Below are positions 9,145 through 18,152 of a DNA stretch of 26,140 nucleotides, piece by piece; positions within the stretch are counted from its first letter, which is position 1, and each line of letters begins with the position of its first letter. The stretch lies in NCBI GenBank assembly GCA_045631225.1, contig JAZQUG010000036.1:1-26140 (forward strand), read 5' to 3'. The translations under genes were made by a program, and so were the position numbers. The stretch comes from Fimenecus sp045631225 (GTDB taxonomy: Bacteria; Bacillota; Clostridia; Oscillospirales; Acutalibacteraceae). The notes beneath the pieces were generated by a model. That model ran no database searches and had not been told where the DNA came from. It saw only the letters and a program-made list of their open reading frames with translations.

Positions 9145-9740
9145 CGAGCATCCCTTTCCTTTCTCTTTTCGGCTCGTTCTTTCTGAACTTCATCTAATCT
9201 CTGCTTTGCCCATTCAGGTAGTTTCTCTTTTTCAATGATACCGAGAACATCGCTGCGTTCAAATCTTGATTCCTTCCCGCTGTAAAGATTAGTACAAAAA
9301 CATGCTGACCCTCTTGAATTAGGTTCACAACCAAAACCACCTGAGCATAGCTGCAACTGCATTGTTGCAATCTGATATTCGGGTTTGAACACATCAGCTC
9401 TAATTACTACCACCTTATTTTTGATAGAATTTTCAGCTTTGATAACTGTGCATCCATCTGCATATATAGGTGTAGTGTCAACTTCGATTTTTGAGATTTC
9501 TTCAATTACACGCTCTGCTTCATTCTTTATTCGCACGGCAAAAATCTTTGCAATTTCTGCAAAATCCTTGCTAACAAGTGCATCGACATATCTTTCAAAT
9601 ATGCCATTATTTTCATAGTTGGCAACTATAAATCTTTCATCGGGTGATGCATTATTATCTCTACCGATTATGACTTCTTTTTTACCTATTTCAAAGGCAT
9701 GGATTATCTCATAAGTTCCCGCCATTCTTTTTTCGGTCAT
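9141..9740 (-). CDS. Conserved-looking ICE protein with cysteine cluster, about 199 aa
   Basis: The best start is ATG 9740, which sits 9 nt after GAGAGGAG; the ATG at 9749 touches that ribosome site and is unlikely. The N-terminal half (GTYEIIHAFEIGKKEVIIG) looks like an alpha/beta fold. The C-terminal half has a cysteine-rich stretch, LCSGGFGCEPNSRGSACFC, followed by NLYSGKE and LPEWAKQRL, and ends in a charged helix. I remember similar SGFG...SRG...FC...LYSG proteins from Clostridia mobile elements but cannot name the family. The cysteines could bind a metal. It overlaps the winged-helix gene upstream by 32 nt and the 317-residue gene downstream by 4 nt, so the three are translationally coupled. 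Cytoplasmic; function unknown. Confidence 0.8.
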   Translation of the reverse strand: MTEKRMAGTYEIIHAFEIGKKEVIIGRDNNASPDERFIVANYENNGIFERYVDALVSKDFAEIAKIFAVRIKNEAERVIEEISKIEVDTTPIYADGCTVIKAENSIKNKVVVIRADVFKPEYQIATMQLQLCSGGFGCEPNSRGSACFCTNLYSGKESRFERSDVLGIIEKEKLPEWAKQRLDEVQKERAEKRKERDAR

Positions 9741-10053
9741 TCTTTTCATCTCCTCTCATTACTGCATAACCGTGAGCAGTAATGCTGTAATAGTTGGCGT
9801 GGTCAAAATGTTCCTTGCCATACTGTTTAGAAATGAGGATGTTTCCTTTTTTGAGTCTTTTAATTGCATTTCTTACTGCCTTTTCACCCAAGAAAGGAAA
9901 CGCACCTGTTATTGTTTTGATGGTTATTCGTTCCCAAGAAACATCACCACCATAAAGTTCTGTTTTTTCAAGTTTTTCTCTAATATATCCTGCAATAAGG
10001 GCGGCATTAATGCCGTACTTTATTGCAATTGTGTCACTGTAATTACATACCAT
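9709..10053 (-). CDS. Winged-helix protein, DnaD/phage-replication-initiator-like, 114 aa
   Basis: The product begins MVCNYSDTIAIKYGINAALI. A helix-turn-helix core follows at about residues 55-95: FPFLGEKAVRNAIKRL as the recognition region, then GNILISKQYG and YYSITAHGYAVM as the wing. This pattern is shared by DnaD N-terminal domains and small phage replisome organisers. It would bind DNA, acting in element replication or as a regulator; which one cannot be told from sequence. It starts just after the terminator hairpin at 10067-10098, with AGGAG as its ribosome site, and heads the block that leads to the helicase. Confidence 0.75.
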   Translation of the reverse strand: MVCNYSDTIAIKYGINAALIAGYIREKLEKTELYGGDVSWERITIKTITGAFPFLGEKAVRNAIKRLKKGNILISKQYGKEHFDHANYYSITAHGYAVMRGDEKNDRKKNGGNL

Positions 10054-10066
10054 TTTGTCGCTCTCC

Positions 10067-10098
10067 TAAAAAAGTGAGGGCGACTTTTTTAGCCGCCC
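10067..10098 (-). terminator. Rho-independent terminator after the secreted-protein gene
   Basis: Minus strand: stem GGGCGGC / GTCGCCC (7 bp, one G-U) with loop TAAAAAA, followed by TCACTTTTTT. It ends the secreted-protein message 13 nt after its stop and overlaps the leader of the winged-helix gene, so it may be leaky and set the ratio between the two blocks. Confidence 0.7.
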
Positions 10099-10110
10099 TT
10101 AAAGTGAATT

Positions 10111-13100
10111 TTATCTACCTACATACCAATCGTCATAAGCAGAGTCCTTGATTATAATTGTGTTTGATTTATATTCTTTCTTCATCATACCTGATGGTGT
10201 CCACATATCGCTGAGTTGTACTCTTACAATATAGTCACCGTCAGGATACCAAAGAGGTGTAAAATGAACATTTCCGTAAGAACCATTAACAGGGAATATC
10301 CACCTATCTCCTGAAAGCGTAAGTGTTGTTATTTTTCCGGTTTCTTTTGAATACCCATATTCAGGAAAGTAGGCATAACCATACTGAGGAAGTGTATATG
10401 AATCTGCTGGTGCAGTAAAAAAGCCACTCTTTGAAGTGTTCGTGCCGTTATTAAGTGACATTGTAATACCATAACCTGAATTCATATACCATGTGCTACC
10501 ATTTTTACTTGCAGTTTGAGTATTTTTAGGTTCAATCTTTACGGTGTAATATGCAAGACCTGTATAATACTCTTTCTTTACAAATTCACCATTTGAATAT
10601 GTCCATTCCCACCACTCACAAGCTGTTCCGTAAGTTGAGGTATTAGCAGGAATTGAGAAACCTGACGGACACTTCTTTTCGAATTGTGTATCTGGTGTCT
10701 GTACCCGTGTATAAGGTGTTGTTGAATAACTTGCTGTCTCCTTGTTGTATGAAACACCATCATCAATTATTTCACCTGTGATTTTCACATCTGCACTGTT
10801 AAGCCCTGTTGGAACTTTCCACTTGAAATAAAGCAAGTTATATTGATTTCCCGGAACAACTGCTTTTGTTTTCGTATAAGTGTGTATTAAAGTTGAACCT
10901 TTATACACACAGAATTTTACAGATACTTCTTCAGTAGGTGTATAATCATCTGAAAATGAATTTTCAAGCCAAAAGCTTGTAATAACTTCTGTATTCTCTC
11001 TGTAATCAGCATTCTGTGGAATAGGCTCAAGTGTTAATGGGTGTTTTACTTTGCAACTCAATGTTAAAGCATTATTGTTTCCATTTGATTCATAATCTGT
11101 ATTGTAAATTCCCATTCCTTCAAGATAAACACCACCCCAAATACTGATATTTCTCTTGTTAGGAACAACAAATCTGTATCCGTCAACAGTAATTGACGAT
11201 TTTGCAGGGATTGTATAGACACCGTTTATCTGTGTCTTATCATTATTGAACCCTTCCACATACACCTTAGCATCAGTATTATTTTTATATGTGTATCTTA
11301 CAAGAACACCTTGACCTGCCCGTAGATTATTAGGGTCAAGAATTTCATTCGTTGTGTAATCAATCAAGGTAATATCGGTTAAAGCAATGTCAGATTTTAC
11401 AACAGGCAAATCATACCACGTTTCTTCAAAGGTGTGTGTCTTGTCACTTGCCCACCAAGTTTCAAGATTAAATCGAAGCTTATTCTGACTCGTTACGGGA
11501 ACAGCATATGTGCCAATTGAACTATTGAGTGTTATAGGTGAAGATTTTGAAATACCAATCTTGTTCTTTGCAGCATCATATCCGTCATTTGAGGTGTAAA
11601 CAGTTGACCACTTTGAACCGTTATAATGATACATTGATCCTCTCAAGTACTCCGTTGCAACCCAAGTGTTATCTGCTGCATATTTATATGCTATCTTAAC
11701 ACGTTGACCAGAATAAAGTTTTCCACCTGACCCCGAACTTCCATCATATGCTACAACATTTCCTTCATAGTTATATGCACGGACCTCTGTTCTGTAAACA
11801 ACAGGCTTTATTGGGATATAAAAGGTCTTTACCGTACCACTTTTTAAGACATTACCTAAATCATCAATCCAATCCGTTTTAGCCTGTATTTCAAAACATT
11901 GTTGCCCTGCAGTTATCTTCTTGTAATTACCTGTAAACTGTATTGGAAACCATTGCGATGATGAGTTTGAGCTACTGAGGGTAACATCTCTTGTATTCCA
12001 GCTCCCACCAGAATATTTCACATATTGTCGTACTTTTATGTTATCTTCCTCTGCAGGGAAATAAACATTATACCAAACTGTATCCCCTATTGTAGGATAG
12101 TCAGTCTTGTACACATAATCATCAAAAACATTACCCGTTGTAGTACCAAAAAGTGTTGTTTTATTTCCCTTATCGCCACTATACACATAACACTCTTCTA
12201 CATTTAACGAAAGGTTATATTCCCATTTTGCATAAAGAGTAATTACTGCACCATCAGTAGTTGTTAGGTCTTTAACATATTGTCCATTTGAATAATTTAT
12301 TCCTGTCCCGTTTGCTTTAGTGTTCCACCCAGCAAACTTATATCCTGTTTTTGTAAAGCCATTTAATGTTAAGTTTTTTCCGACACCACAAGTCATAGTC
12401 ATTGAACTCGTCGAACCACCGGTAGCTCCATTACCATCAAATTTAATGGTGTATGTTATGTCCTTTAAAGTGGAATCTTCTGTTTGACTATACGCAATAC
12501 CAGCACCATAACCTTTGGCCAATAGACCATTAAATGTTTCTTTTTTAGTTGAAACAATTTCTGTGGCACTTGACCATAGTCCTTGTCCGTCAGGAGTAAA
12601 TAGTTTATTGGGCCATATACGGTTGGTATAATTCGCAATAAAACCCCAAGTAGATGATGTACCATTACTTGTACCACCTGTACTAGTACCACCTAAAACA
12701 CTACGACCACAATAAGCTATTTCTGAAACTGTCAATGCCTGATATTCACCTGCAAGACAAACATCAAATAACGGTTCAATAATAACCTTGTCGCCATTAT
12801 TCATATTATTTACACTACCAACACCAAGTTTTGAAAGCACCTTATTAATATTAGTTTCATAGCTCTGCCAAGTTTCTACACCACTTGGGTTTGGAAGTGA
12901 TGTTATAAACTCCATCGCACTTTCTTTATAACAATTTGTTTGATTATATGTTGTTGTCAAACTCTTGTTTTTGTTTGCGTTTATTTGCTTTTTATTGTAT
13001 TTAGTAGAAAACTTTGCAGAAGTTGAATATGCATTGTTACCATTGGACGTATTTCTAAAAACATCTATGACTTTAGAAACTTTCATATTACCCGATGAAT

Positions 13101-13305
13101 CAACTACCGAAAAGCGATAGCCAACAACACAAGCAGAGTCACTTGTAGAACGAATAACATATCCCGTGGAGCTACCATTTACAGCATCTGTACTACCACC
13201 TGCTGAATCACCATCCCAAGAAAGTGCAAGTGCAGAATATAGTATTACTGAAAGTAGTGTACAAAGAACGAGAAGAATTGAAATTACTTTTTTAATATCT
13301 ATCAT
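10111..13305 (-). CDS. Large secreted surface protein with InlB-type B repeat, probable pilus-associated adhesin
   Basis: The 1064-residue product has an N-terminal signal peptide (KKVISILLVLCTLLSVILYS, cleavage after about residue 28). Residues about 284-361 match an InlB B-repeat (FDGNGATGG ... GYKFAGWNTKANG ... TLYAKWE), a fold typical of bacterial surface proteins. The remainder is rich in Tyr, Trp, Asn and Thr and reads as consecutive beta-sandwich (CARDB/Ig-like) domains, for example VRYTYKNNTDAKVYVEG and ADVKITGEI. No LPXTG sortase motif, hydrophobic tail or choline-binding repeats are visible, so it is secreted or held by partners. It lies directly downstream of the pseudopilins and the cysteine-rich membrane protein, bounded by two hairpins, which suggests a pilus-tip or mating-pair adhesin; that role is inference. 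The start has AAAGGAAG immediately upstream. Confidence 0.85.
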   Translation of the reverse strand: MIDIKKVISILLVLCTLLSVILYSALALSWDGDSAGGSTDAVNGSSTGYVIRSTSDSACVVGYRFSVVDSSGNMKVSKVIDVFRNTSNGNNAYSTSAKFSTKYNKKQINANKNKSLTTTYNQTNCYKESAMEFITSLPNPSGVETWQSYETNINKVLSKLGVGSVNNMNNGDKVIIEPLFDVCLAGEYQALTVSEIAYCGRSVLGGTSTGGTSNGTSSTWGFIANYTNRIWPNKLFTPDGQGLWSSATEIVSTKKETFNGLLAKGYGAGIAYSQTEDSTLKDITYTIKFDGNGATGGSTSSMTMTCGVGKNLTLNGFTKTGYKFAGWNTKANGTGINYSNGQYVKDLTTTDGAVITLYAKWEYNLSLNVEECYVYSGDKGNKTTLFGTTTGNVFDDYVYKTDYPTIGDTVWYNVYFPAEEDNIKVRQYVKYSGGSWNTRDVTLSSSNSSSQWFPIQFTGNYKKITAGQQCFEIQAKTDWIDDLGNVLKSGTVKTFYIPIKPVVYRTEVRAYNYEGNVVAYDGSSGSGGKLYSGQRVKIAYKYAADNTWVATEYLRGSMYHYNGSKWSTVYTSNDGYDAAKNKIGISKSSPITLNSSIGTYAVPVTSQNKLRFNLETWWASDKTHTFEETWYDLPVVKSDIALTDITLIDYTTNEILDPNNLRAGQGVLVRYTYKNNTDAKVYVEGFNNDKTQINGVYTIPAKSSITVDGYRFVVPNKRNISIWGGVYLEGMGIYNTDYESNGNNNALTLSCKVKHPLTLEPIPQNADYRENTEVITSFWLENSFSDDYTPTEEVSVKFCVYKGSTLIHTYTKTKAVVPGNQYNLLYFKWKVPTGLNSADVKITGEIIDDGVSYNKETASYSTTPYTRVQTPDTQFEKKCPSGFSIPANTSTYGTACEWWEWTYSNGEFVKKEYYTGLAYYTVKIEPKNTQTASKNGSTWYMNSGYGITMSLNNGTNTSKSGFFTAPADSYTLPQYGYAYFPEYGYSKETGKITTLTLSGDRWIFPVNGSYGNVHFTPLWYPDGDYIVRVQLSDMWTPSGMMKKEYKSNTIIIKDSAYDDWYVGR

Positions 13306-13317
13306 CTTCCTTTCTTA

Positions 13318-13349
13318 AAAAATAAAGGCCCGACATTGAAAGTCGAGCC
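13318..13349 (-). terminator. Intercistronic hairpin/terminator before the secreted-protein gene
   Basis: Minus strand: stem GGCTCGAC / GTCGGGCC (8 bp, one G-U), loop of 7, followed by TTTATTTTTT. It lies between the cysteine-rich protein and the secreted protein, and the ribosome site of the latter follows directly. It is likely a partial terminator separating the pilus-assembly block from the adhesin. Confidence 0.7.
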
Positions 13350-13364
13350 ATATTAAATTATATA

Positions 13365-14084
13365 TTAGTGTGAATGACAGGTTTTGCCTTTTACTGATTT
13401 ACCACATTCAGGGCACTTTGTATCAACTGTAAATCTAACACAAGTGTTACCAGAACCTGTACCTACCTTTTTACCACATATCTGACAATATTCACAAGGG
13501 TCATTTTTTTCTAAATAATTTTCACACCTTGTAGGGTCATAACAAGCATTTCCCCATTCATCGTAAGTGTAGAAGCTCTTACATGAATGAGAACCACAAT
13601 AAGGACAACCTTTATTTTCAAGACTTAAGATAAAATTATGTGTTTCTTTACTATCACAATGATGTCCTTTTTTACCACAACTGTACTCTTTCACACTATC
13701 ATTACCATTATCAATAACTTCAGTATTATTACCCTGCGATATTCCTGAAGGATTTCTCTGTGTTACAGGTTCAGCAGGTTTTACTGTATTCGTCTGTTGA
13801 TTATTAGGTTTTTGAGTAGTAGGCTTTGATGTTTCAGGTTCTTTAAGTTGGATAACCTCGATACCCTTTTCCGTAGCATCTTCAGTTTCTTTGAGATTAT
13901 CAATAATATTATCATCAATAATTACATCACTGATATTCTCTCCAAATTCTGTTGTTGGTTCTTGCGTAGGTTTATCTGCATTATTCTCTGCAAATCGACC
14001 CACTGTAATAGCAATAAGAATCAATACTGCAGCAATTCCAACTACGAGAGCCAAAACAACCTTTTTGTTCTTTAATTTTTTCAT
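13365..14084 (-). CDS. Membrane-anchored protein with Thr/Pro linker and extracytoplasmic cysteine-rich domain
   Basis: The 239-residue product has one N-terminal membrane segment (about residues 9-29, VVLALVVGIAAVLILIAITV), then an acidic region and a Thr/Pro/Gln-rich linker (ETSKPTTQKPNNQQTN) suited to crossing the wall. The last 105 residues hold 14 cysteines and several histidines, including CPYCGSHSC, CEYCQICGKK, KCPECGKS and a C-terminal HSH. These look like repeated zinc knuckles, unusual for a domain expected outside the membrane; disulfides are the alternative. A strong AGGAGG precedes ATG 14084. It is the last gene before the hairpin that separates the adhesin and follows the TadE-like protein by 19 nt. 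The context suggests a pilus or envelope accessory protein; I do not recognise the family. Confidence 0.85.
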   Translation of the reverse strand: MKKLKNKKVVLALVVGIAAVLILIAITVGRFAENNADKPTQEPTTEFGENISDVIIDDNIIDNLKETEDATEKGIEVIQLKEPETSKPTTQKPNNQQTNTVKPAEPVTQRNPSGISQGNNTEVIDNGNDSVKEYSCGKKGHHCDSKETHNFILSLENKGCPYCGSHSCKSFYTYDEWGNACYDPTRCENYLEKNDPCEYCQICGKKVGTGSGNTCVRFTVDTKCPECGKSVKGKTCHSH

Positions 14085-14103
14085 TTTTGTTTCCTCCTAC
14101 GAT

Positions 14104-14583
14104 TTAGAATTTTTCTGTTAGTATGGATGTTACCTCTATTGGGATATTAGCAGATGGAAACTGATTACCAGCAAACCACATTGGTATTGTTATTGTATAA
14201 TTCACAACAAGTTCCAATTCATTTGCTTCACGGAAACTGAGAACAGGCTCAGTTATGTGATACAATTCATTACCATCTGTATCATAACTATATAACATCC
14301 CATCATTTATTTTCAATGTGCAAAATGAAATAAGTTCAGTACGAAATTCCTCTGTATCTAATATTTCCGTATAATCATTACCTTGTTTGATACTGTTATA
14401 TATTTCAGTTGAATTTTGTGTCACAAAACTATCAAGAACTACCTTTGTGTTTTCTCTCATAACATTAACCTTTGTAATGGACGCTGAATACGTGAAGATT
14501 ATAGAGAAGATTGCAACAAAAATGATTATAAGGACACAAGGAAGAATATACCCTTCTGCCTTTTTTGATTTCAATAATTTCAT
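14104..14583 (-). CDS. TadE-like pseudopilin, 159 aa
   Basis: The product begins MKLLKSKKAEGYILPC, followed by a single membrane segment (about residues 12-33) and an extracytoplasmic domain with a long helix, then a beta region (LELVVNYTITIPM). That is the layout of TadE/TadF minor pseudopilins, which Tad systems insert through the TadA/B/C machine and which are cleaved by the prepilin peptidase. The KAEGY motif just before the hydrophobic stretch is shared with the next protein and with the major pilins. The ribosome site AGGTG overlaps the stop of the DUF4320-like gene, 10 nt upstream. Assignment rests on architecture and context, not on a strong sequence signature. Confidence 0.75.
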   Translation of the reverse strand: MKLLKSKKAEGYILPCVLIIIFVAIFSIIFTYSASITKVNVMRENTKVVLDSFVTQNSTEIYNSIKQGNDYTEILDTEEFRTELISFCTLKINDGMLYSYDTDGNELYHITEPVLSFREANELELVVNYTITIPMWFAGNQFPSANIPIEVTSILTEKF

Positions 14584-14593
14584 AAATCAACAC

Positions 14594-15004
14594 CTACTTC
14601 CAATACTTTTCGGAGATACCTGACCTATGACTTGTTACGGTTACTGGTATCCTGAACATACCGAGTCCTTGGATATATGTCTCTACAGAAACATATACAT
14701 CCATTTGGTCACCAAGTTGAACTCTCTTATAGTGGGCATTAAAGTAGCTTTCTGCGTCAGTATCTACTTGAAAATCAAAAAACTGATTTTGTAAGCTTTC
14801 AACTCTTTCATCAAACTCACTATCAAAACATCCATTATAAGTTGCCGTTTCAATTAGCTGACCTGATATTTCATCAAGGTCCTGTTTGAGTGTCATAAAT
14901 TGAAAAATATTAAGAACAACTACAACCACCATCAATATAGCAAAAATACCAACCACAACATCAATATATCCTTCAGCTTTTTTTGAAGTAATTATCTTTT
15001 TCAT
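14594..15004 (-). CDS. DUF4320-like pseudopilin, 136 aa
   Basis: The product begins MKKIITSKKAEGYIDVVVG, then one membrane helix (about residues 14-37, FAILMVVVVVLNIFQFMTL) and an extracytoplasmic domain ending in RIPVTVTSHRSGISEKYW. This resembles the DUF4320 family as I remember it from Clostridia mobile elements, and is TadE-like in plan. It probably forms a minor subunit of the Tad-type fibre and is processed by the peptidase encoded at 19620-20291. GGAGGTG precedes ATG 15004. It lies between tadC and the second pseudopilin with spacings of 12 and 10 nt. Confidence 0.8.
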   Translation of the reverse strand: MKKIITSKKAEGYIDVVVGIFAILMVVVVVLNIFQFMTLKQDLDEISGQLIETATYNGCFDSEFDERVESLQNQFFDFQVDTDAESYFNAHYKRVQLGDQMDVYVSVETYIQGLGMFRIPVTVTSHRSGISEKYWK

Positions 15005-15016
15005 ATTCCACCTCCG

Positions 15017-15886
15017 TTAAGCAAAAAGAACACCAACAGATGAAACTATCTGAGCAAGAATAACTACGATATATATAAGCATAAAACAAAAGAGAAGACA
15101 CATAGAAAGTTTCTTTACTTTCTTCGGTATCTTCTCTGCTTCAAGTTTTAATTGCTGTCTTTGAATATCTGCAAACTTCATTGAAAGTGAATTCCAATAT
15201 ACTGTATTTATATCACCTCTGTCAATGGAAATAAGACCTCGACACACATCACTCATAAGTGGTGAACCTACTCTTGCTTCAAGTCTTGTGATAGCAACTT
15301 CAGTATTACCGGAACGAATATCTGCAGCAGTAATATCAAGTTCGTGTTTTAGTTCAGGTCCTGCGTTACGAGCAAATGACTCAATCATTTTAAGAACATC
15401 CTTATCGTGCATAAGTGCTTTTTCAATCTTAAACACAAACCTTGGGAGTTCATATTCAATTTTTGCTCTCTTTTTCTTTATTCTAACAGATATTCCTTTT
15501 ATATTCATTCGATACAGAATAAAAGCAAGAAAAAGTATAATCGGTGATAAAATTGGAAATATGAAAAGTACTGGAATAGCAAACACACCAACAATTAAAG
15601 ATTTTACAATCGCATTTGCCATAAACATTTCAGGTGAAATATCCATTTGTGCTGTTCTCAAATCTGATTCCAATTGACATCTTTTATAATCATTAAGCCT
15701 TATTTTTCTTGCAAGAAATGAAGCAAATGAAGAAAGCCAAACATCAATACTGCTCGTCTTCTCTTTCTGCTGTTTTACGAGGTTATTTACTGCTTTTGAT
15801 GTTCTCATATATGGGATACGGAAATAGTCTGCAAGAATCAAATAAAAGGCAATACCAAAGAGTATGCCTACGATAAATTTAATCAT
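15017..15886 (-). CDS. tadC: TadC-like inner-membrane platform protein (T2SS F domain)
   Basis: The 289-residue product has membrane helices at the N-terminus (IVGILFGIAFYLILADYF), in the middle (VGVFAIPVLFIFPILSPIIL) and at the C-terminus (CLLFCFMLIYIVVILAQIV). The helical cytoplasmic region between (FVFKIEKALMHDKDVLKM ... ELDITAADIRSGN ... ARVGSPLMSDVCRGLISIDRGD) matches the type II secretion F domain. With TadB it forms the membrane platform on which TadA acts to drive pilus assembly. Length is usual for TadC. It follows tadB by 14 nt with GGGAGGT as ribosome site. Confidence 0.88.
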   Translation of the reverse strand: MIKFIVGILFGIAFYLILADYFRIPYMRTSKAVNNLVKQQKEKTSSIDVWLSSFASFLARKIRLNDYKRCQLESDLRTAQMDISPEMFMANAIVKSLIVGVFAIPVLFIFPILSPIILFLAFILYRMNIKGISVRIKKKRAKIEYELPRFVFKIEKALMHDKDVLKMIESFARNAGPELKHELDITAADIRSGNTEVAITRLEARVGSPLMSDVCRGLISIDRGDINTVYWNSLSMKFADIQRQQLKLEAEKIPKKVKKLSMCLLFCFMLIYIVVILAQIVSSVGVLFA

Positions 15887-15900
15887 TGTTTTCTACCTCC

Positions 15901-16824
15901 CTACGCTTTGTATTCCACAGGTTTTGTGAACTTTAACATAAACAAATATGTTACTACTATCACAATACCACATACACCAAGTACGATTTTCCCCGGTGTT
16001 TCAAATATGAGTGTATGAAACCAATCTTTATTTAGAACATAAAGCAAAGGAATATTACCAACTACAAGACCTACCATTGTGTAATATTCAGTTCTTACAG
16101 CTGACATCATTGTATTAAGTTCGTTATTAACAATACGAACATCGGTAAGTTTTGAAACAATAGGTTGTAAGGTATCTTTCATTTCTTGATTGTCCTGACA
16201 CTGTATAAGAGTATCTACCCATTCACGGAAGATTTCATCATCAACCTTGTTTTTCAGGTTATATAATGCCTGTTTAATACTTGAAGAAACTGCCATTGCA
16301 TCACCCACAAAGGCTGTAAAACTTTCTTTAAGTGGTGGTTTGATATATGGTAAGTTTTCTTGTACTGCAGATACAATATCACCATCTCTTGAATATGAAG
16401 TAGTAATAATTGAAAGTGCAGTTTCCAGTTCTTCCTTTGTCTGTTTCTCATAAATAGAAATAATATTACGAACATAAATAAAAGGTATTAACGCAAACGC
16501 TACCGATAAAGCAGGAATGAGGAATACATTATCAATTAAAACAGCTACAACTGCACCTACAGCAAAAAGAACAAGTGCTGATGAACAGACTAATGCAAAT
16601 TTACCTTCTTTACCACAAGATGCCAACGCAGATTGAAGATACATAAATTTCGCACCCAATCCATTTTTCTTTTTACCTGCTCGTAATGCTCTTGCTCTAT
16701 CACGAATATTAGGTTTCTTTAAAAGAACTGAATTTATATCTTCTGTAATCTGTTGTGGTGTTAAATTTAAAAAGCAAACAATTGCTATGATAATAAAAAT
16801 TGATGCAATCATTGGGAGTATCAT
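15901..16824 (-). CDS. tadB: TadB-like inner-membrane platform protein (T2SS F domain)
   Basis: The 307-residue product starts with a membrane helix (MILPMIASIFIIIAIVCFL), has two further helices near residues 75-120 and a C-terminal pair (MVGLVVGNIPLLYVL; IVLGVCGIVIVVTYLFML). The central helical region (ELETALSIITTSYSRDGDI ... VDTLIQCQDNQEMKDTL) is the F-domain pattern. Gene order TadA-TadB-TadC is the canonical one. Its ATG overlaps the tadA stop by 4 nt (ATGA), so the two are translationally coupled. Confidence 0.88.
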   Translation of the reverse strand: MILPMIASIFIIIAIVCFLNLTPQQITEDINSVLLKKPNIRDRARALRAGKKKNGLGAKFMYLQSALASCGKEGKFALVCSSALVLFAVGAVVAVLIDNVFLIPALSVAFALIPFIYVRNIISIYEKQTKEELETALSIITTSYSRDGDIVSAVQENLPYIKPPLKESFTAFVGDAMAVSSSIKQALYNLKNKVDDEIFREWVDTLIQCQDNQEMKDTLQPIVSKLTDVRIVNNELNTMMSAVRTEYYTMVGLVVGNIPLLYVLNKDWFHTLIFETPGKIVLGVCGIVIVVTYLFMLKFTKPVEYKA

Positions 16825-18134
16825 TTATAATCAGCTCCCTTCTTTAAAAATTTATTGAGTTCCTCCTGTGGTACACCAAACTGCAGGAGTTTCTTTTTCA
16901 AACTATCGGACATTATTTCAGGTTGTTCAAAGTATCCTTCTGTTACGAATTTACCATTAACAACTTTATTTTTAGTGATGTGGAATCTAAAAAGAGTATG
17001 GTAAACCCTCTCTCCATTGGAAAGTATTTCGCACTCGGAAATATCCATAATCTTTCTTTCGTTGTTTTCCAACTTATGAGTATATACAACTATTGGAAAA
17101 GCCTGTCCTGCCTGCATAAGCGATGTTTTGAAATCAATTGGAAAACGTTTCTGACAGAGAAGTGCTATTCGCATATGTGCTGAATCGGCTGCAAATGCAT
17201 GAACCGTTGATACAACAGTATGACCTGTAAGACTTGCTTCAACTGCCGAGTAACACTCTACATCTCGCATTTCACCTACGCAAACAATATCAGGATTGAA
17301 ACGAAGTGATGCTACAACAAGGTCTTCTTGTGTTATATCAAATGCAGGATTATCAGAAGGTCGTGAAAGAGTATGAACAACATTATTAACTACCTTGCCA
17401 TTCTTTTTTCGGACAAGAGAAAGTTCTCGTGAACCTGTTTCAATGGTGAAAACTCGTTTACCATCAGGAATAGTTGTAAGAAGAGCGTTAAGAAGTGTTG
17501 TTTTACCTGAACTTGTTGCACCTGCAACAACAGTTGAAACACCATACCTTAAACACATACAAAGAAAGTCAACCATCTTTTCTGTTGCATTACCGGAAGA
17601 GATTATCTGCTTTTTATTAACTCTCGATGGATGCAAAAGTCGTATTGAAACACTTACACCCACTTCATCGTCAACAATAGGTTCTTTAAGTGCTGTTATA
17701 CGAGTATTATTAGGCAAATGACCTTGTGACATAGGAGTAGAGTTATCAATTATCATACCTGAATGATGAAGAAGTCTTTTTACAATATCAACAGCGTGAG
17801 ATGGTGAATAAAAGTGTTCTTTTACCTTTACCGTTCTACCGGATGTATAAGTAATAGCAATATCATTCCAAGCATTAATATTGATTTCTTCAATATTATC
17901 TCTACCAAGATATTTGGTAAGAATTGAATACTCAGCCATTTCAGAATAGAGTTTATTGCTCAACTCTATCTGTGTCATATTATCAACTATATAACCACCA
18001 TCACGCAAGAATTTATCTATATATGACTTGAGCTGTGGTAATTTTTTACTATCAGATAATGCCGCCGCATAACGGGAAGAGATATGCTCTTGAATCATTG
18101 AAAGCAGCGGCACAAAATCAATGTTTTTCTGCAT
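16821..18134 (-). CDS. tadA: TadA/CpaF secretion ATPase
   Basis: The 437-residue product is a hexameric-type secretion ATPase. Residues 205-213 are Walker A (GATSSGKTT); residues 282-291 are the Walker B region (DIVCVGEMRD), followed by VEASLTGHTVVSTVHAF, the signature of the CpaF/VirB11 superfamily. The N-terminal part (IEEININAWNDIAITY) is the usual N1 domain. It powers assembly of the Flp-type fibre at the cytoplasmic face of TadB/TadC. Length fits TadA of Gram-positives. TTGGAGA precedes the start and it lies 18 nt after tadZ. Some conjugation systems use relatives of this ATPase, but the neighbouring pilins and prepilin peptidase favour Tad. Confidence 0.95.
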   Translation of the reverse strand: MQKNIDFVPLLSMIQEHISSRYAAALSDSKKLPQLKSYIDKFLRDGGYIVDNMTQIELSNKLYSEMAEYSILTKYLGRDNIEEININAWNDIAITYTSGRTVKVKEHFYSPSHAVDIVKRLLHHSGMIIDNSTPMSQGHLPNNTRITALKEPIVDDEVGVSVSIRLLHPSRVNKKQIISSGNATEKMVDFLCMCLRYGVSTVVAGATSSGKTTLLNALLTTIPDGKRVFTIETGSRELSLVRKKNGKVVNNVVHTLSRPSDNPAFDITQEDLVVASLRFNPDIVCVGEMRDVECYSAVEASLTGHTVVSTVHAFAADSAHMRIALLCQKRFPIDFKTSLMQAGQAFPIVVYTHKLENNERKIMDISECEILSNGERVYHTLFRFHITKNKVVNGKFVTEGYFEQPEIMSDSLKKKLLQFGVPQEELNKFLKKGADYK

Positions 18135-18152
18135 TTATATTTCTCCAATCAA

